Source of the DNA: DATKBT01 sp035546295
Lineage (GTDB): Bacteria; Acidobacteriota; Thermoanaerobaculia; Multivoradales; Multivoraceae
Reading direction: 5' to 3'
Length of the DNA: 56,365 nt
Assembly (NCBI GenBank): GCA_035546295.1
Contig: DATKBT010000161.1
Coordinates: 1-56,365 of the forward strand
Of the stretch, positions 1-8,918 are shown one piece after another (the first letter of the stretch is position 1; each line of letters opens with the position of its first letter). The position numbers and the translations under genes were made by a program. The notes below the pieces were generated by a model, which was not told the DNA's origin, did not search any database, and was given only the letters and a program-made list of their open reading frames with translations.

Positions 1-97
1 GTCAAAGTTCGATCAAGCCGCCGCGCTCGCCCAGAGAAACGGCTGTGGCCTGGTCGACCCAGCCGCGCCCGCTTGCGGGCTTGCGGCGCACGAGTGA
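1..97 (+). CDS. possible 3' end of an upstream gene
   Basis: An open frame enters from the left edge and stops at TGA 95-97. The 31 visible residues end in GLAAHE and have GC-rich third codon positions, like coding DNA of this genome. Nothing in them identifies a family. If real, the gene converges on gltB across the inverted repeat at 102-176. It is too short to separate from chance, so confidence is low. Confidence 0.2.
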   Translation, partial: SKFDQAAALAQRNGCGLVDPAAPACGLAAHE

Positions 98-101
98 TCG
101 G

Positions 102-176
102 CTAGCGGGCTCGTGGTATGACCGCGCCGCGACCTCGCTGCTCGTCGGGTAGTGGTGAACACCACGAGCCCGCTAG
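102..176. repeat. 16-bp perfect inverted repeat at the gltB stop
   Basis: CTAGCGGGCTCGTGGT at 102-117 is repeated exactly in inverted orientation at 161-176, with 43 bases between the arms. The right arm contains the gltB stop codon (TAG, read from 175 to 173). The position just past gltB suggests a transcript-end structure or a 3'-end stabilising stem. The long loop and lack of a T-tract make a classical Rho-independent terminator unlikely. Confidence 0.6.
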
Positions 177-3100
177 GCGCTCGCCGTCCCTTCGAGGGCG
201 ATGCCGGAGGTGCCGTCGACCACGGCGCCTTCCTCGATCGTCTCCTCCTCGGAGGCCTGAGCCAGCCCCGCAGCCTCCAGCTCGGCGACCGCGCGCGGCG
301 TCACCCGGTAGAAGCGGGTGGCGAGCTGCGCCCAGTGCTCGAGGATCCAGCCGGCTCGTGCGCTGGCGGTGAGCTGGTGGTGACGCTGGACCAGCCGGAG
401 GAGGTCGGCGCCCAGCTCGTCGTTCGAGGCCGCCGGCGCCGCCAGGAGCGCCCGGGCCTCGACCATCTCGTCGTTGAGGCGGTGCAGGAAGCGTCCCTCG
501 GGGTCGAAGACGTAGGCGACGCCGCCGCTCATGCCGGCTCCGAAATTGCGTCCCGTCCGCCCCAGCACCACCACCGTCCCGCCGGTCATGTATTCGCAGC
601 CGTGATCGCCGCAGCCCTCGACCACGGCGCGCGCGCCCGAGTTGCGGACCGCGAGGCGTTCGCCGGCGCAACCCGCCGCGAACAGGTCGCCGCCGGTCGC
701 GCCGTAGAGCACGGTATTGCCCAGGATCACGCTGGTGTGGGGGGTGAACGCCGAGCCGGCGGGAGGCTTGATCACGATCTCGCCGCCGCTCATCCCCTTG
801 CCGACGTAGTCCTGCGCCTCGCCCACCAGGGTCAGGCGCATGCCGTCGACGCAGAAGACGCCGAAGCTCTGCCCAGCCGAGCCGTGGAAGTGCAGGTCGA
901 AGGTGCCGTCCGGGAGCTCACCCCAGCGCTTCGCGATGTCCCCAGCCAGACGCGCGCCGACGCTGCGGTTGGGATTGGAGATCGCGTAGCGACGCTCGAC
1001 CGAGGTGCGCTCGCGCACCGCTGCTCGACAGTCCTTGAACACGCGGTGGTCGAGCGCGTCCTCGGGAGGGCGCCGGTTGCGCTTGCCAGAGCGCCGGCGC
1101 GGGCGCCGCCGCTCGGGGTCGGGGTCGAACAGCAGGGCCGAGAGGTCGAGCGAGCGGACCTTGGGCAGGTCGAGCTCGCGCTCCTCGAGCAGGTCGTTGC
1201 GGCCCACGATCTCCTCGACCGACCGGGCTCCGATCTCGGCGAGCGCGTGCCGCACCTGCTCGCCGACGAAGAGCATGAACGACACGAGCTGGTCGGGCAT
1301 GCCCGGAAACTTCGCGCGCAGCGCTTGGCGCTGGGTGGCGATGCCCACCGGACAGGTGTCGAGATGGCACTGGCGCGCCATGATGCAGCCGAGGGCGACC
1401 AGCGAGGCGGTGCCGAAGCCGTATTCGTCGGCGCCCAGCAGCGCGGCGAGGACGACGTCGCGGCCGGTCTTGAGCCCGCCGTCGACGCGCAGGGTCACGC
1501 GGTCGCGCAGGCCGTTCATCACCAGCGCCTGCTGGGTCTCGGCGAGGCCCAGCTCCCAGGGAAGTCCGGCGTGCTTGACCGAGGAGAGCGGCGACGCGCC
1601 GGTGCCGCCGTCGTGACCCGAGATCTGGATCGAGTCGGCGTAGCCCTTGGCGACCCCCACCGCCACCGTCCCCACCCCCGCGCCCGAGACCAACTTGACG
1701 CAGATCCGGGCGTTGCGGTTCAGGCGCTCGAGATCGTAGATGAGCTGGGCGAGGTCCTCGATCGAGTAGATGTCGTGGTGCGGGGGGGGCGAGATCAGGG
1801 TGACCCCCGGCACCGCGCCGCGGATCTTGGCGATCTGCAGCGTGACCTTGTGCCCCGGGATCTGGCCCCCCTCGCCGGGCTTCGAGCCCTGCGCCATCTT
1901 GATCTCGATCTCTTGGGCCGCCATCAGGTACTCGGCGCTGACCCCGAAGCGTGCGGAGGCCACCTGCTTGATGGCGCTGTTGGCCCAGTCTCCGGCCCTT
2001 GGCTTCCAGGCGGCGAAGCCGCGCTCGGTGTCCTGCTCGAAGCGGCGGAAGCGCACGCGGTCCTCGCCCCCCTCGCCCGAGTTGCTCTTGCCGCCGATGC
2101 GGTTCATGGCGACCGCGATCGCCTCGTGGGTCTCGCTCGAGATCGCGCCGTGGGACATCGCTTGGGTGGTGAAGCGCTTGGCGATCTCGGCGGCGGGCTC
2201 GACCTCGCCGAGGGCCAGCGGCTCGGCCGCCTTCCTCCAGGTCAAGAGGTCGCGGATGGTGAGTGGACGGTTGGCCTCGACCAGCTTCGAGTAGCGCTCG
2301 AAGGCGTCGCGCGAGCCGGTGCGCACCGCCTTGTGCAGTGAGGTGAAGATCTGGGGCGCCCAGGCGTGCCGCTCGCCGTCCTTGCGGAAGCGGTAGACGC
2401 CGCGGTCGGGCAGCCCTCCGCGCGCTCGCGTCGAGTCCTCGGGGGCGAAGGCCTCGGCATGGTAGGCGAGCACGTCGGCCGCGATCTGCTCGATGCCGAT
2501 GCCCGGGATGCGCGTCGCGGTGCCCACGAAGTAGCGCGCGACGAGGTCGCGGTCCAACCCCAGGGCCTCGAAGATCTGGGCCCCCTGGTAGCTGGCCACC
2601 GGACCGATGCCCATCTTGGACATGATCTTGAGCAGGCCCTTCTCGAGCGCGCGCCGGTAGTTGGTGAGCGCATCTTCGGCCGACAGGCTGGCGTCCTCGG
2701 CCGGCCGGCTCGCGGACTCGGCCGACAGGCCGGCGTCGTCGGCGCTCTTCGCCTCGGCGCTCTCGCGGGCGAGCGCGGCGACCGTGCGGTAGGCGAGCCA
2801 CGGGTGCACCAGCGTCGCGCCGTAGCCGATCAGGCAGGCGATGTGATGATCCTCGCGCACGTCTCCGGCGTCGCAGATCAGGCTCACCTGCATCCGCCGG
2901 CGAACGCGGATGAGGTCGTGGTGGACCGCCGCGGTGGCGAGCAGCATCGGGATCGGCGCCCACTCCCCGTCGCAGCGGCGATCGGAGAGGATCAGCAGCG
3001 AGCATCCCTCGTCGACCGCCTGCTCGGCCTCGCGGCAGAGCCGCTCGACCGCGGCGGCGAGCCCCTCCGGCCCGTCCTCGACCGGGAAACGGGCGTCGAG

Positions 3101-4915
3101 CCGGCGCGAGGCGAACCCGCGCAGGTGGCCCGAGGGCTCCGCTCGCTCCTCGTTGGGACGCGCGGCCTCCTTCGCGCCCAGCTCCTCGACCCAGGCGAGC
3201 TCCGCCGAGCTCAGGATCGGCGTCGGGAACTCGACCAGGCGCGCGAAGTCCTCGCGCTCGTCGAGCAGCAGTCCCCAGGGTCCTGTCGCGGTGACCAGCG
3301 ACATCACCAGGCGCTCGCGCAGCGGGTCGATCGGCGGATTGGTGACCTGGGCGAAGCGCTGGCGGAAGTACTTGTAGAGCGTCTGCGGCTTCTGCGACAG
3401 CGCCGCGATCGGCGTGTCGTCGCCCATCGATCCGACCGGCTCGCGAGCCTGGCCCAGCATCGGGGCCAGGATGCGGTCGAGGTCCTCGCTGCCGTAGCCG
3501 AACAGGAGCTGCTCGCGGTCGAGCGCGTCGCCGTCGGTGGTGTCCTTCGCCGGTCCGGTCAGCGACATGGCGAGGCGCGGCGCGCGCACCATGTGACGCT
3601 CGACCCAGGCGCGGTAGGGGCGCCGCTTGGCGACCTCGCGCTTGAGCGTGGCGTCGTCGAGCAGGCGCTTGGCGGCGGTGTCGACGCCGATCATCTGGCC
3701 GGGGCCGAGACGCCCCTTCTTGACCACCAGCTCGGTGGGCATCGGCACCACCCCCGCTTCCGAGGCGACGATCACGGTGCCGTTGGCGGTCACCCAGTAG
3801 CGCGCCGGGCGCAGGCCGTTGCGATCGAGGCCGGCGGCGGCGAGCGTGCCGTCGGTGAACACCAGGCCGGCCGGGCCGTCCCACGGCTCCATCAGGCAGC
3901 CGTGGTACTCGTAGAACCCGAGCACGTCGGGGTCGAGGTCGTCGCGTCCCTGGTAGGCCTCGGGCACCAGCATCATCATCGCTTGCAGCGGCGACCGCCC
4001 CGAGATCACCAGCAGCTCGAACAGGTTGTCGAGCGCCGCCGAATCGGAGGAGTCGGCCTCGACGATCGGCAGCAGCTCCTGGATGTCGTCGCCCCAGACG
4101 CTCGAGCGCAGCTCGCGCTCTCGCGCGGTCAGCCAGTTGAGGTTGCCGTGCAGCGTGTTGATCTCGCCGTTGTGGCCGAGCATGCGAAACGGCTGTGCGC
4201 GCGACCAGGTCGGGAAGGTGTTGGTGCTGTAGCGCTGGTGGAAGAGGGCGATCGAGGTGCGAAAGTCCGGGTCCTGCAGGTCGGGGAAGAAGTGGTCGAG
4301 CTGGGGCGCGACCATCAGACCCTTGTAGACGACGGTCCGGTGCGAGAGCGACGGGATGTAGAAGTCGCGGATGCCGGCGGCCGCGGCGCGACGCTCGATC
4401 CGGCGACGCAGCAGGTAGAGCTTGCGCTCGTAGCCGAGCTCGTCGAACCCAGTCGGACGACCGATCAACAGTTGGCGGATCAGCGGCATCGTGCTGCGCG
4501 CTGCGGCTCCGAGAGCCTCGGGGCTGGTCGGCACGTCGCGCCACGCGATGCGTCGCAGCCCCCCCTGATCGAGCACCTCCTCGACCAGCGCGCGGCACTG
4601 CTCCTCGTGCTCGGCCGGCATGAAGAACATGCCGAGCGCGAGGTCTTCGGGGTCGCTGAGCTCGACGCCACGCTGCCGCAGCTCGCGGGCGAGCATCCGA
4701 AACGGGATCTGCGTGGTCACCCCGGCGCCGTCGCCGGATCGCCCGTCGGCGCTCACCGCGCCGCGGTGGGCGAGGTTGCGCAGGGCGCGCACCGCCTGGC
4801 GCAGCGTCGTGTGGGTGCGGCGCCCCTCGATGTCGGCCACGAAGCCGATGCCGCACGCGTCCCGCTCGACGGAAGAGTCGTACAGACCGGCGGGCTGACA
4901 GGCGGGATTCTTCAT
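173..4915 (-). CDS. gltB: glutamate synthase, large (alpha) subunit
   Basis: This 1580-aa protein has the length and domain order of bacterial GltB, which converts glutamine plus 2-oxoglutarate to two glutamates. An N-terminal class II amidotransferase domain starts at Cys21 (ERDACGIGFVAD), which would become the N-terminal nucleophile after propeptide removal. The central and FMN-binding synthase domains follow. The 3Fe-4S cysteines lie in CIMARQCHLDTCPVG near residue 1175, and the C-terminal GXGXG beta-helix contains GMSGGEIVI. I chose the ATG at 4915; a GTG nine codons upstream has no ribosome site. An Ala/Ser/Glu/Asp-rich insert at about residues 715-748 (LSAESASRPAEDASLSAEDA) precedes NYRRALEKGLLKIMSKMGI and looks like a slipped repeat. 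No gltD partner is visible downstream, but the window ends there. Confidence 0.97.
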   Translation of the reverse strand: MKNPACQPAGLYDSSVERDACGIGFVADIEGRRTHTTLRQAVRALRNLAHRGAVSADGRSGDGAGVTTQIPFRMLARELRQRGVELSDPEDLALGMFFMPAEHEEQCRALVEEVLDQGGLRRIAWRDVPTSPEALGAAARSTMPLIRQLLIGRPTGFDELGYERKLYLLRRRIERRAAAAGIRDFYIPSLSHRTVVYKGLMVAPQLDHFFPDLQDPDFRTSIALFHQRYSTNTFPTWSRAQPFRMLGHNGEINTLHGNLNWLTARERELRSSVWGDDIQELLPIVEADSSDSAALDNLFELLVISGRSPLQAMMMLVPEAYQGRDDLDPDVLGFYEYHGCLMEPWDGPAGLVFTDGTLAAAGLDRNGLRPARYWVTANGTVIVASEAGVVPMPTELVVKKGRLGPGQMIGVDTAAKRLLDDATLKREVAKRRPYRAWVERHMVRAPRLAMSLTGPAKDTTDGDALDREQLLFGYGSEDLDRILAPMLGQAREPVGSMGDDTPIAALSQKPQTLYKYFRQRFAQVTNPPIDPLRERLVMSLVTATGPWGLLLDEREDFARLVEFPTPILSSAELAWVEELGAKEAARPNEERAEPSGHLRGFASRRLDARFPVEDGPEGLAAAVERLCREAEQAVDEGCSLLILSDRRCDGEWAPIPMLLATAAVHHDLIRVRRRMQVSLICDAGDVREDHHIACLIGYGATLVHPWLAYRTVAALARESAEAKSADDAGLSAESASRPAEDASLSAEDALTNYRRALEKGLLKIMSKMGIGPVASYQGAQIFEALGLDRDLVARYFVGTATRIPGIGIEQIAADVLAYHAEAFAPEDSTRARGGLPDRGVYRFRKDGERHAWAPQIFTSLHKAVRTGSRDAFERYSKLVEANRPLTIRDLLTWRKAAEPLALGEVEPAAEIAKRFTTQAMSHGAISSETHEAIAVAMNRIGGKSNSGEGGEDRVRFRRFEQDTERGFAAWKPRAGDWANSAIKQVASARFGVSAEYLMAAQEIEIKMAQGSKPGEGGQIPGHKVTLQIAKIRGAVPGVTLISPPPHHDIYSIEDLAQLIYDLERLNRNARICVKLVSGAGVGTVAVGVAKGYADSIQISGHDGGTGASPLSSVKHAGLPWELGLAETQQALVMNGLRDRVTLRVDGGLKTGRDVVLAALLGADEYGFGTASLVALGCIMARQCHLDTCPVGIATQRQALRAKFPGMPDQLVSFMLFVGEQVRHALAEIGARSVEEIVGRNDLLEERELDLPKVRSLDLSALLFDPDPERRRPRRRSGKRNRRPPEDALDHRVFKDCRAAVRERTSVERRYAISNPNRSVGARLAGDIAKRWGELPDGTFDLHFHGSAGQSFGVFCVDGMRLTLVGEAQDYVGKGMSGGEIVIKPPAGSAFTPHTSVILGNTVLYGATGGDLFAAGCAGERLAVRNSGARAVVEGCGDHGCEYMTGGTVVVLGRTGRNFGAGMSGGVAYVFDPEGRFLHRLNDEMVEARALLAAPAASNDELGADLLRLVQRHHQLTASARAGWILEHWAQLATRFYRVTPRAVAELEAAGLAQASEEETIEEGAVVDGTSGIALEGTASA

Positions 4916-5027
4916 CGGAGGGGGAACCTCGAAACGTAGCACAGGGTGGTGACAGATCGTAACTCCGTCGCCGGAGGGGCCGCAATTCCCGCTTCTCGCC
5001 GGCCGCCGACGCCTCCGCGGGATCGCT

Positions 5028-5091
5028 GCGCTATCGTCTCCAGGCGCTATCGTCTCCAGGCGCTATCGCCTTCAGCGCCATCGTCCCGGCC
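5028..5091. repeat. four 16-bp tandem repeats
   Basis: GCGCTATCGTCTCCAG occurs at 5028-5043 and 5044-5059. A third copy (5060-5075) has two or three changes and a fourth (5076-5091) is more degenerate. The array lies between the divergent gltB and the unknown gene at 5230. It has no spacer-repeat alternation, so it is not CRISPR; it looks like replication slippage in an intergenic region. Confidence 0.75.
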
Positions 5092-5229
5092 CAGCCGAAC
5101 ACCAAAGCGCCCGAGAGCCTCCGAGGGCTCGCGCGTCGCGGCTTTGCGCTGCCGGGATTCCCAGCCTTGGGCCGCGCCGCCGCAAGCCGCGCTCGCGCGG
5201 CGCCGGGCGATCTTCCCGGAGGGGCATCG

Positions 5230-6477
5230 ATGCTCGACAAGCGAACGATCGGCAATCGAGCGATCGGCAGTGACGCACGCCGGCAGGGCCAGAAGGGCGG
5301 GCAGGGCTCCGAGCGGTCGGCGGGGGCTGCGGTCTCAAGCCGCCTGATCCCGACCGCCGTGGTCACCGGGGTGGAGCCGGCTCGACGATCCTCGGCCCAG
5401 ATCGCGCGCGAGCTCCGCCGTCTGCTCGACGGCGGGGCGATCCTGCGCTGTGCCGGCGACGCACGGGACGAGCCGCGCCGGCTCCTCGGGCTCGGCTACA
5501 CGCCGAAGTGCCGCATCGACCTGTTCGACACCACGTTCTACTTCACCCACGCGCGCCAGAACCCGGACCTGCGGTTCTTCGTCGTCTACGTCGTGCAGCC
5601 GGGTGTCGTGCAGCCGGGTGTCGTGCAGCCGGATCGCGAACGGGGACGACGCACGGTCGACGCCCGGATCGTCTACAAGGACATCTCGCTGATCTGGCGC
5701 ACCGCATCGCACCTCCACCTCACCGACGAGGAGCTGTGGATCGGCAAGGGAGCGACCCGGATCGAGCGCTGCGACGGGCACGTCCGCGAGGAGTCGATCG
5801 AGGCGACCACCGACCTGCCGCTCGAGATGCAGACCGCCGTCGAGTCGCTCAACCGGCGCGTGCGCCGGCCGCGCTATGACCTCGCGGCGCTTCCTCTGGT
5901 CCTGCGCAACGCCCCGCGCGACCGGCTGCGCCCGTACCGCGACTTCTCCGCGCCCCGCGAGCGGGCGGCGGCGAACTCCCGCAACCGGATCCGCGGCGGC
6001 CGCAAGGTGCTCCGTTTCACGCGCCGCGACGATCCGACCTCGCTGCGCATCGCGAGAGGCTTCGAGCCCGACTTCGACCGGGGTCCGATCGAGCAGGCCG
6101 CGGGGTCGAGCTCGCTCTACGGCGGCATCGTCCGGCGCCTGCGCTTCCTCTCGACGAACGGCGAGATCCAGTACCTCTTCTTCGTCGGACCCGAGCACGC
6201 CTGGCTGGCGCCGCCGCAGGCGCTCACCACGGAGCTGTCGACCTACGGCGTGCGCACCGTCGACGTCCTCGCCGACGAGGACGCCTTCGTGCCGGGCTAC
6301 GAGTACCACTTCGAGGACGAGGGCGACGACGGTCCCGAGCTCCACAGCCAGATCCCGGCGGGTTACGCCGGCGCCCACCACGAGCACGACGACACCCGCG
6401 CCGACGCCTCCGCCTGGCTCGATCGCCTGCCCGTGATCCGCGAGCTCCGCGGCGCGCTCGCCGCGGGGCGGTTCTGA
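5230..6477 (+). CDS. uncharacterised protein, 415 aa
   Basis: I do not recognise this family. The ATG at 5230 is chosen because GGAGGGG lies a few bases upstream at about 5217-5223; the frame stays open further back to 5167. The first 50 residues are Gly/Gln/Ser/Arg-rich and probably disordered. There is no signal peptide or membrane segment, so it is probably cytoplasmic. Residues ~90-300 are rich in aromatic and charged residues (FDTTFYFTHARQNPDLRFFV, DISLIWRTASHLHL). Residues ~295-365 look like a folded alpha/beta domain (GEIQYLFFVGPEHAWLAPP). An acidic, His-rich stretch (HHEHDD) precedes the C terminus. A triple VVQPG repeat at about residues 121-135 is encoded by three 15-bp units (5590-5634). 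The gene stands alone and converges on the M15 peptidase. Confidence 0.75.
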   Translation: MLDKRTIGNRAIGSDARRQGQKGGQGSERSAGAAVSSRLIPTAVVTGVEPARRSSAQIARELRRLLDGGAILRCAGDARDEPRRLLGLGYTPKCRIDLFDTTFYFTHARQNPDLRFFVVYVVQPGVVQPGVVQPDRERGRRTVDARIVYKDISLIWRTASHLHLTDEELWIGKGATRIERCDGHVREESIEATTDLPLEMQTAVESLNRRVRRPRYDLAALPLVLRNAPRDRLRPYRDFSAPRERAAANSRNRIRGGRKVLRFTRRDDPTSLRIARGFEPDFDRGPIEQAAGSSSLYGGIVRRLRFLSTNGEIQYLFFVGPEHAWLAPPQALTTELSTYGVRTVDVLADEDAFVPGYEYHFEDEGDDGPELHSQIPAGYAGAHHEHDDTRADASAWLDRLPVIRELRGALAAGRF

Positions 6478-6532
6478 GCAGCCACCGGTGAGGCGCGGCC
6501 GGTCGCGCCGTCCTGTCGCTCCACTTTCGTCG

Positions 6533-7153
6533 CTACGGCAGGCGGCGCTCGAGCTCCTCGAGCTCGCGGAGCTGGACGATGCCGCTCGGCACCAGGCCCG
6601 CGGCTCGTTGGAGGTCCTGGACCGCCGCCTCGGTGATCGGCCCGAAGTCGCCGTCGACCGCCCCCGCGGCGAAGCCGGCGCGGTCGAGCAGCTCCTGGAG
6701 CTGACGAACCGGCGCCTCGGCGGCCGGCATGTCGCGGCGCAGCCGGCTGATCGTGGCGGCGCGCAGGATCTCGACCGAGTAGAGGGAGGGGAGCTGGAAG
6801 TGCGGACGGTCCGGGAACCTCGGCCAGTCGCCCCCCCACTCGAGGCCGAGCCCCTTGCCGAGCTCGCCGACCAGGCTCCACGGGTTGTCGTGGCCGAAGG
6901 GATCGGCGGCCGGCGGGCTGCGAAACGCGACGTCGAAGGCGAGCCCGTAGTTGTGGCGGGACTCGCCGGCCTGCGCGTTGGTGACGATCCGCCCGGGGGT
7001 CGTGCGCCCCTGCGCGTAGAGCACGTCCTGTTGGTGGAAGGTCCGCATCGTCGAGGTGACGAAGATCGAGAGGCCCGCCTGCGAGCACGCCTCGAGCAGC
7101 TGCTCGGCAAGGGCGCGCACGGCGGGGTGCAGGTCGTCGAGTCGGTTGCTCAT
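6533..7153 (-). CDS. M15-family peptidoglycan peptidase with peptidoglycan-binding domain
   Basis: The 206-aa protein carries an M15 (VanY/endolysin-like) peptidase fold followed by a peptidoglycan-binding domain. The zinc-site signature is SRHNYGLAFDVAF (His and Asp ligands) with the second His in RPHFQ. The C-terminal part (LQELLDRAGFAAGAVDGDFG) matches the PG_binding_1 repeat. The family cleaves peptide bonds in peptidoglycan stem peptides; the arrangement resembles L-Ala-D-Glu endolysins and D,D-carboxypeptidases, and I cannot choose between these. No signal peptide is visible, so it may act in the cytoplasm or be released by an unusual route. No phage genes are near, so I treat it as chromosomal. 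The ribosome site is weak, and the start could differ by a few codons. Confidence 0.85.
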   Translation of the reverse strand: MSNRLDDLHPAVRALAEQLLEACSQAGLSIFVTSTMRTFHQQDVLYAQGRTTPGRIVTNAQAGESRHNYGLAFDVAFRSPPAADPFGHDNPWSLVGELGKGLGLEWGGDWPRFPDRPHFQLPSLYSVEILRAATISRLRRDMPAAEAPVRQLQELLDRAGFAAGAVDGDFGPITEAAVQDLQRAAGLVPSGIVQLRELEELERRLP

Positions 7154-7320
7154 GGCCGTTGTCTCGCGCCGGGTCCCGAAGCTCTGTAGCCGAAGGCTCG
7201 CCTTGGAATGTTCTCCCGACCGCCGCGATCGGGCAACCGATGCGCCGGCGCGAGCCGGGCGCGCGCTCGGTCGCGACGCGCCGCGAGCGGCGATCGCCTT
7301 TCGACGCCGCCCGACTCCGC

Positions 7321-8817
7321 TCAGCGCCGCCGCCGCGCCTCGAGGGTGGCCGTGACCTGCGCCGGCGGCAGCACGCCCGAGAGCAGGAGCAGCTTGCCGC
7401 GCTCCGGGATCTCGACCTCGAGCGGGCGCACGCCGCCGACCGTCCCCTGGCGCAGGTCGCGCGCGATCACCTCGAACTCGAGGCCTTCCCGGCCGGCGCG
7501 GAGGTCATCGAGCTCGTCCTCGACCTCGAGGCGGTCGAGCAGCGGTGCTTCGCTGGTGACGGTGATGGACTCGCTCACTCCGAGGCCGAGCGCCAGGTCG
7601 GCGCGCGCGGCGCTCCGGCGGCGGATCCTGACGTCGGTCTCGGCAGGGCTGAACCCCTCGAGCTCGGCCGTACGGTGCCGCGTGCCGGCTCGACGCCCGA
7701 GCCTCCATAACGGCCCTCGGCGTCGGTGATCACCAGCCGGCGCGTGCCGTCGAGGACGAGCGTCACCCGGGCGCCGGGCAGCGGATTGCCGGTGTCGTCG
7801 CGCACCGTCCCGAGGACGGCCGCGTCGCCGCGCCCGCGCCCCGCGTCGTCGATGCCGACCGGCCGCGGATCGGTGGCCGGCGTCGCCGGCAGCAGGTCGC
7901 CGCCGGCGAAGCGGTAGCGCGCGTCCTCGGGGAGCAGCAGCCGCCACTCGTGGACCAGCACCGGCGCCCGGAGGGCGGGAAGAGCGAAGCCGAGCTCGGT
8001 GCGGCCGGGTGGCACCGCTCCCTCCGCGACGCTCAACAGCTCGACCTCGAGCGTCTCGCTCTCGGCGCCCGTGAGCGGCAGCCGCACCGTGCTCCCCTCG
8101 ACCACCGGCCGCACCAGGACCCCGCCGACACGCGCCATCCACACGACCGCGTCGGGCGGGAAATCGAGCGCGAGCGAGCCCGCACGCGAGGAGACGCTCA
8201 GGTTCTCGCGCTGGACCACGGTGCCCTCGGGGGTGAGCAGCGTGGTCGAGCGGCGCGACCGGACCAGGGTCTCGGTGCGCTGCGCGATCGGCGCGCGGGC
8301 GACGCGCAAGGTCCCGGGATCGGCCTCTGCGCCGCCGGCGGCATCCGCCGCACGTCGCCACACCGACACGGGCGGCGAGCCCGGGAGCGCGGACGCGAGA
8401 GCCGGCGGGAGGTCGCCGCGGTCCACGCGCTGCCAGGCGGCGGCGGGCGACGGCGCGAGCTCGGCCGCGACCGAGGAGGCGAGCAGCAGGTAGCGCGCCC
8501 GCGGATCGGTCGCGGACCGCACCGCCCCCAGCGGGATTTCGAAGACGTCGCCGGCATCGTCCGCCGCGCCGGTGAGCGCTGACCGGTTCGAGGACGAAGG
8601 GCGCTGCGGGTCGCTGGACCGGTGTCGTCTCGCGCGCCCGGCGCTCGAGCTCGTGGAATCGCTCGAGGGGGAGGCGAACCTCCTGCGCGGTCGTGGCCGC
8701 TGCGAGGAGGGCCGCCAGCGCACACGCCCGGGCGAGGCGGCCCCGGCCGCAAGACCCGCCGGCCTCGAGCGCGGCTCGAGCGTCTGGAGCTGCCCGACGA
8801 CGAAGGTTTCGTGGCAT
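7321..8817 (-). pseudogene. secreted protein with carboxypeptidase-regulatory-like domain, two frameshifts
   Basis: Three pieces in two frames read as one protein of about 495 aa. Frame 1 (8817 to ~8580) gives a signal peptide (ALAALLAAATTAQE) and RLPLERFHELERRARE. Frame 2 (~8580 to ~7695) continues with DVFEIPLGAV and a long domain, then a CarboxypepD_reg domain (GNPLPGARVTLVLDGTRRLV, TDAEGRYGG). Frame 1 resumes with TAELEGFSPAETDVRI, the rest of the same domain, and ends at 7321. An extra base near 8575-8582 and a missing base near 7690-7700 would explain the shifts and restore one frame. Codon use and sense are good in all pieces, so decay is very recent or these are sequencing errors. Function is unknown; such domains occur in secreted and TonB-dependent surface proteins. 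Confidence 0.7.
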
Positions 8818-8918
8818 GGATGGCGAACGGCGGCGAGGGGGACCCTATTCCGGGATCGATCCGAAGGAAACCCGAGGAGCGCTGGTTCGGCCGGCCGATG
8901 GGAGCCGCTCGCCGCGCC

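Noticed and set aside
152..4939. Long plus-strand open frames opposite gltB
   Set aside because: The minus strand encodes an unmistakable GltB with catalytic and Fe-S motifs; the plus-strand frames have no motifs or ribosome sites.
5028..5091. Candidate CRISPR array
   Set aside because: The 16-bp units are directly adjacent without spacers and no cas genes are present.
6533..7153. Phage endolysin as evidence of a prophage
   Set aside because: The M15 peptidase has no holin, structural or integrase genes near it; neighbours are ordinary chromosomal genes.
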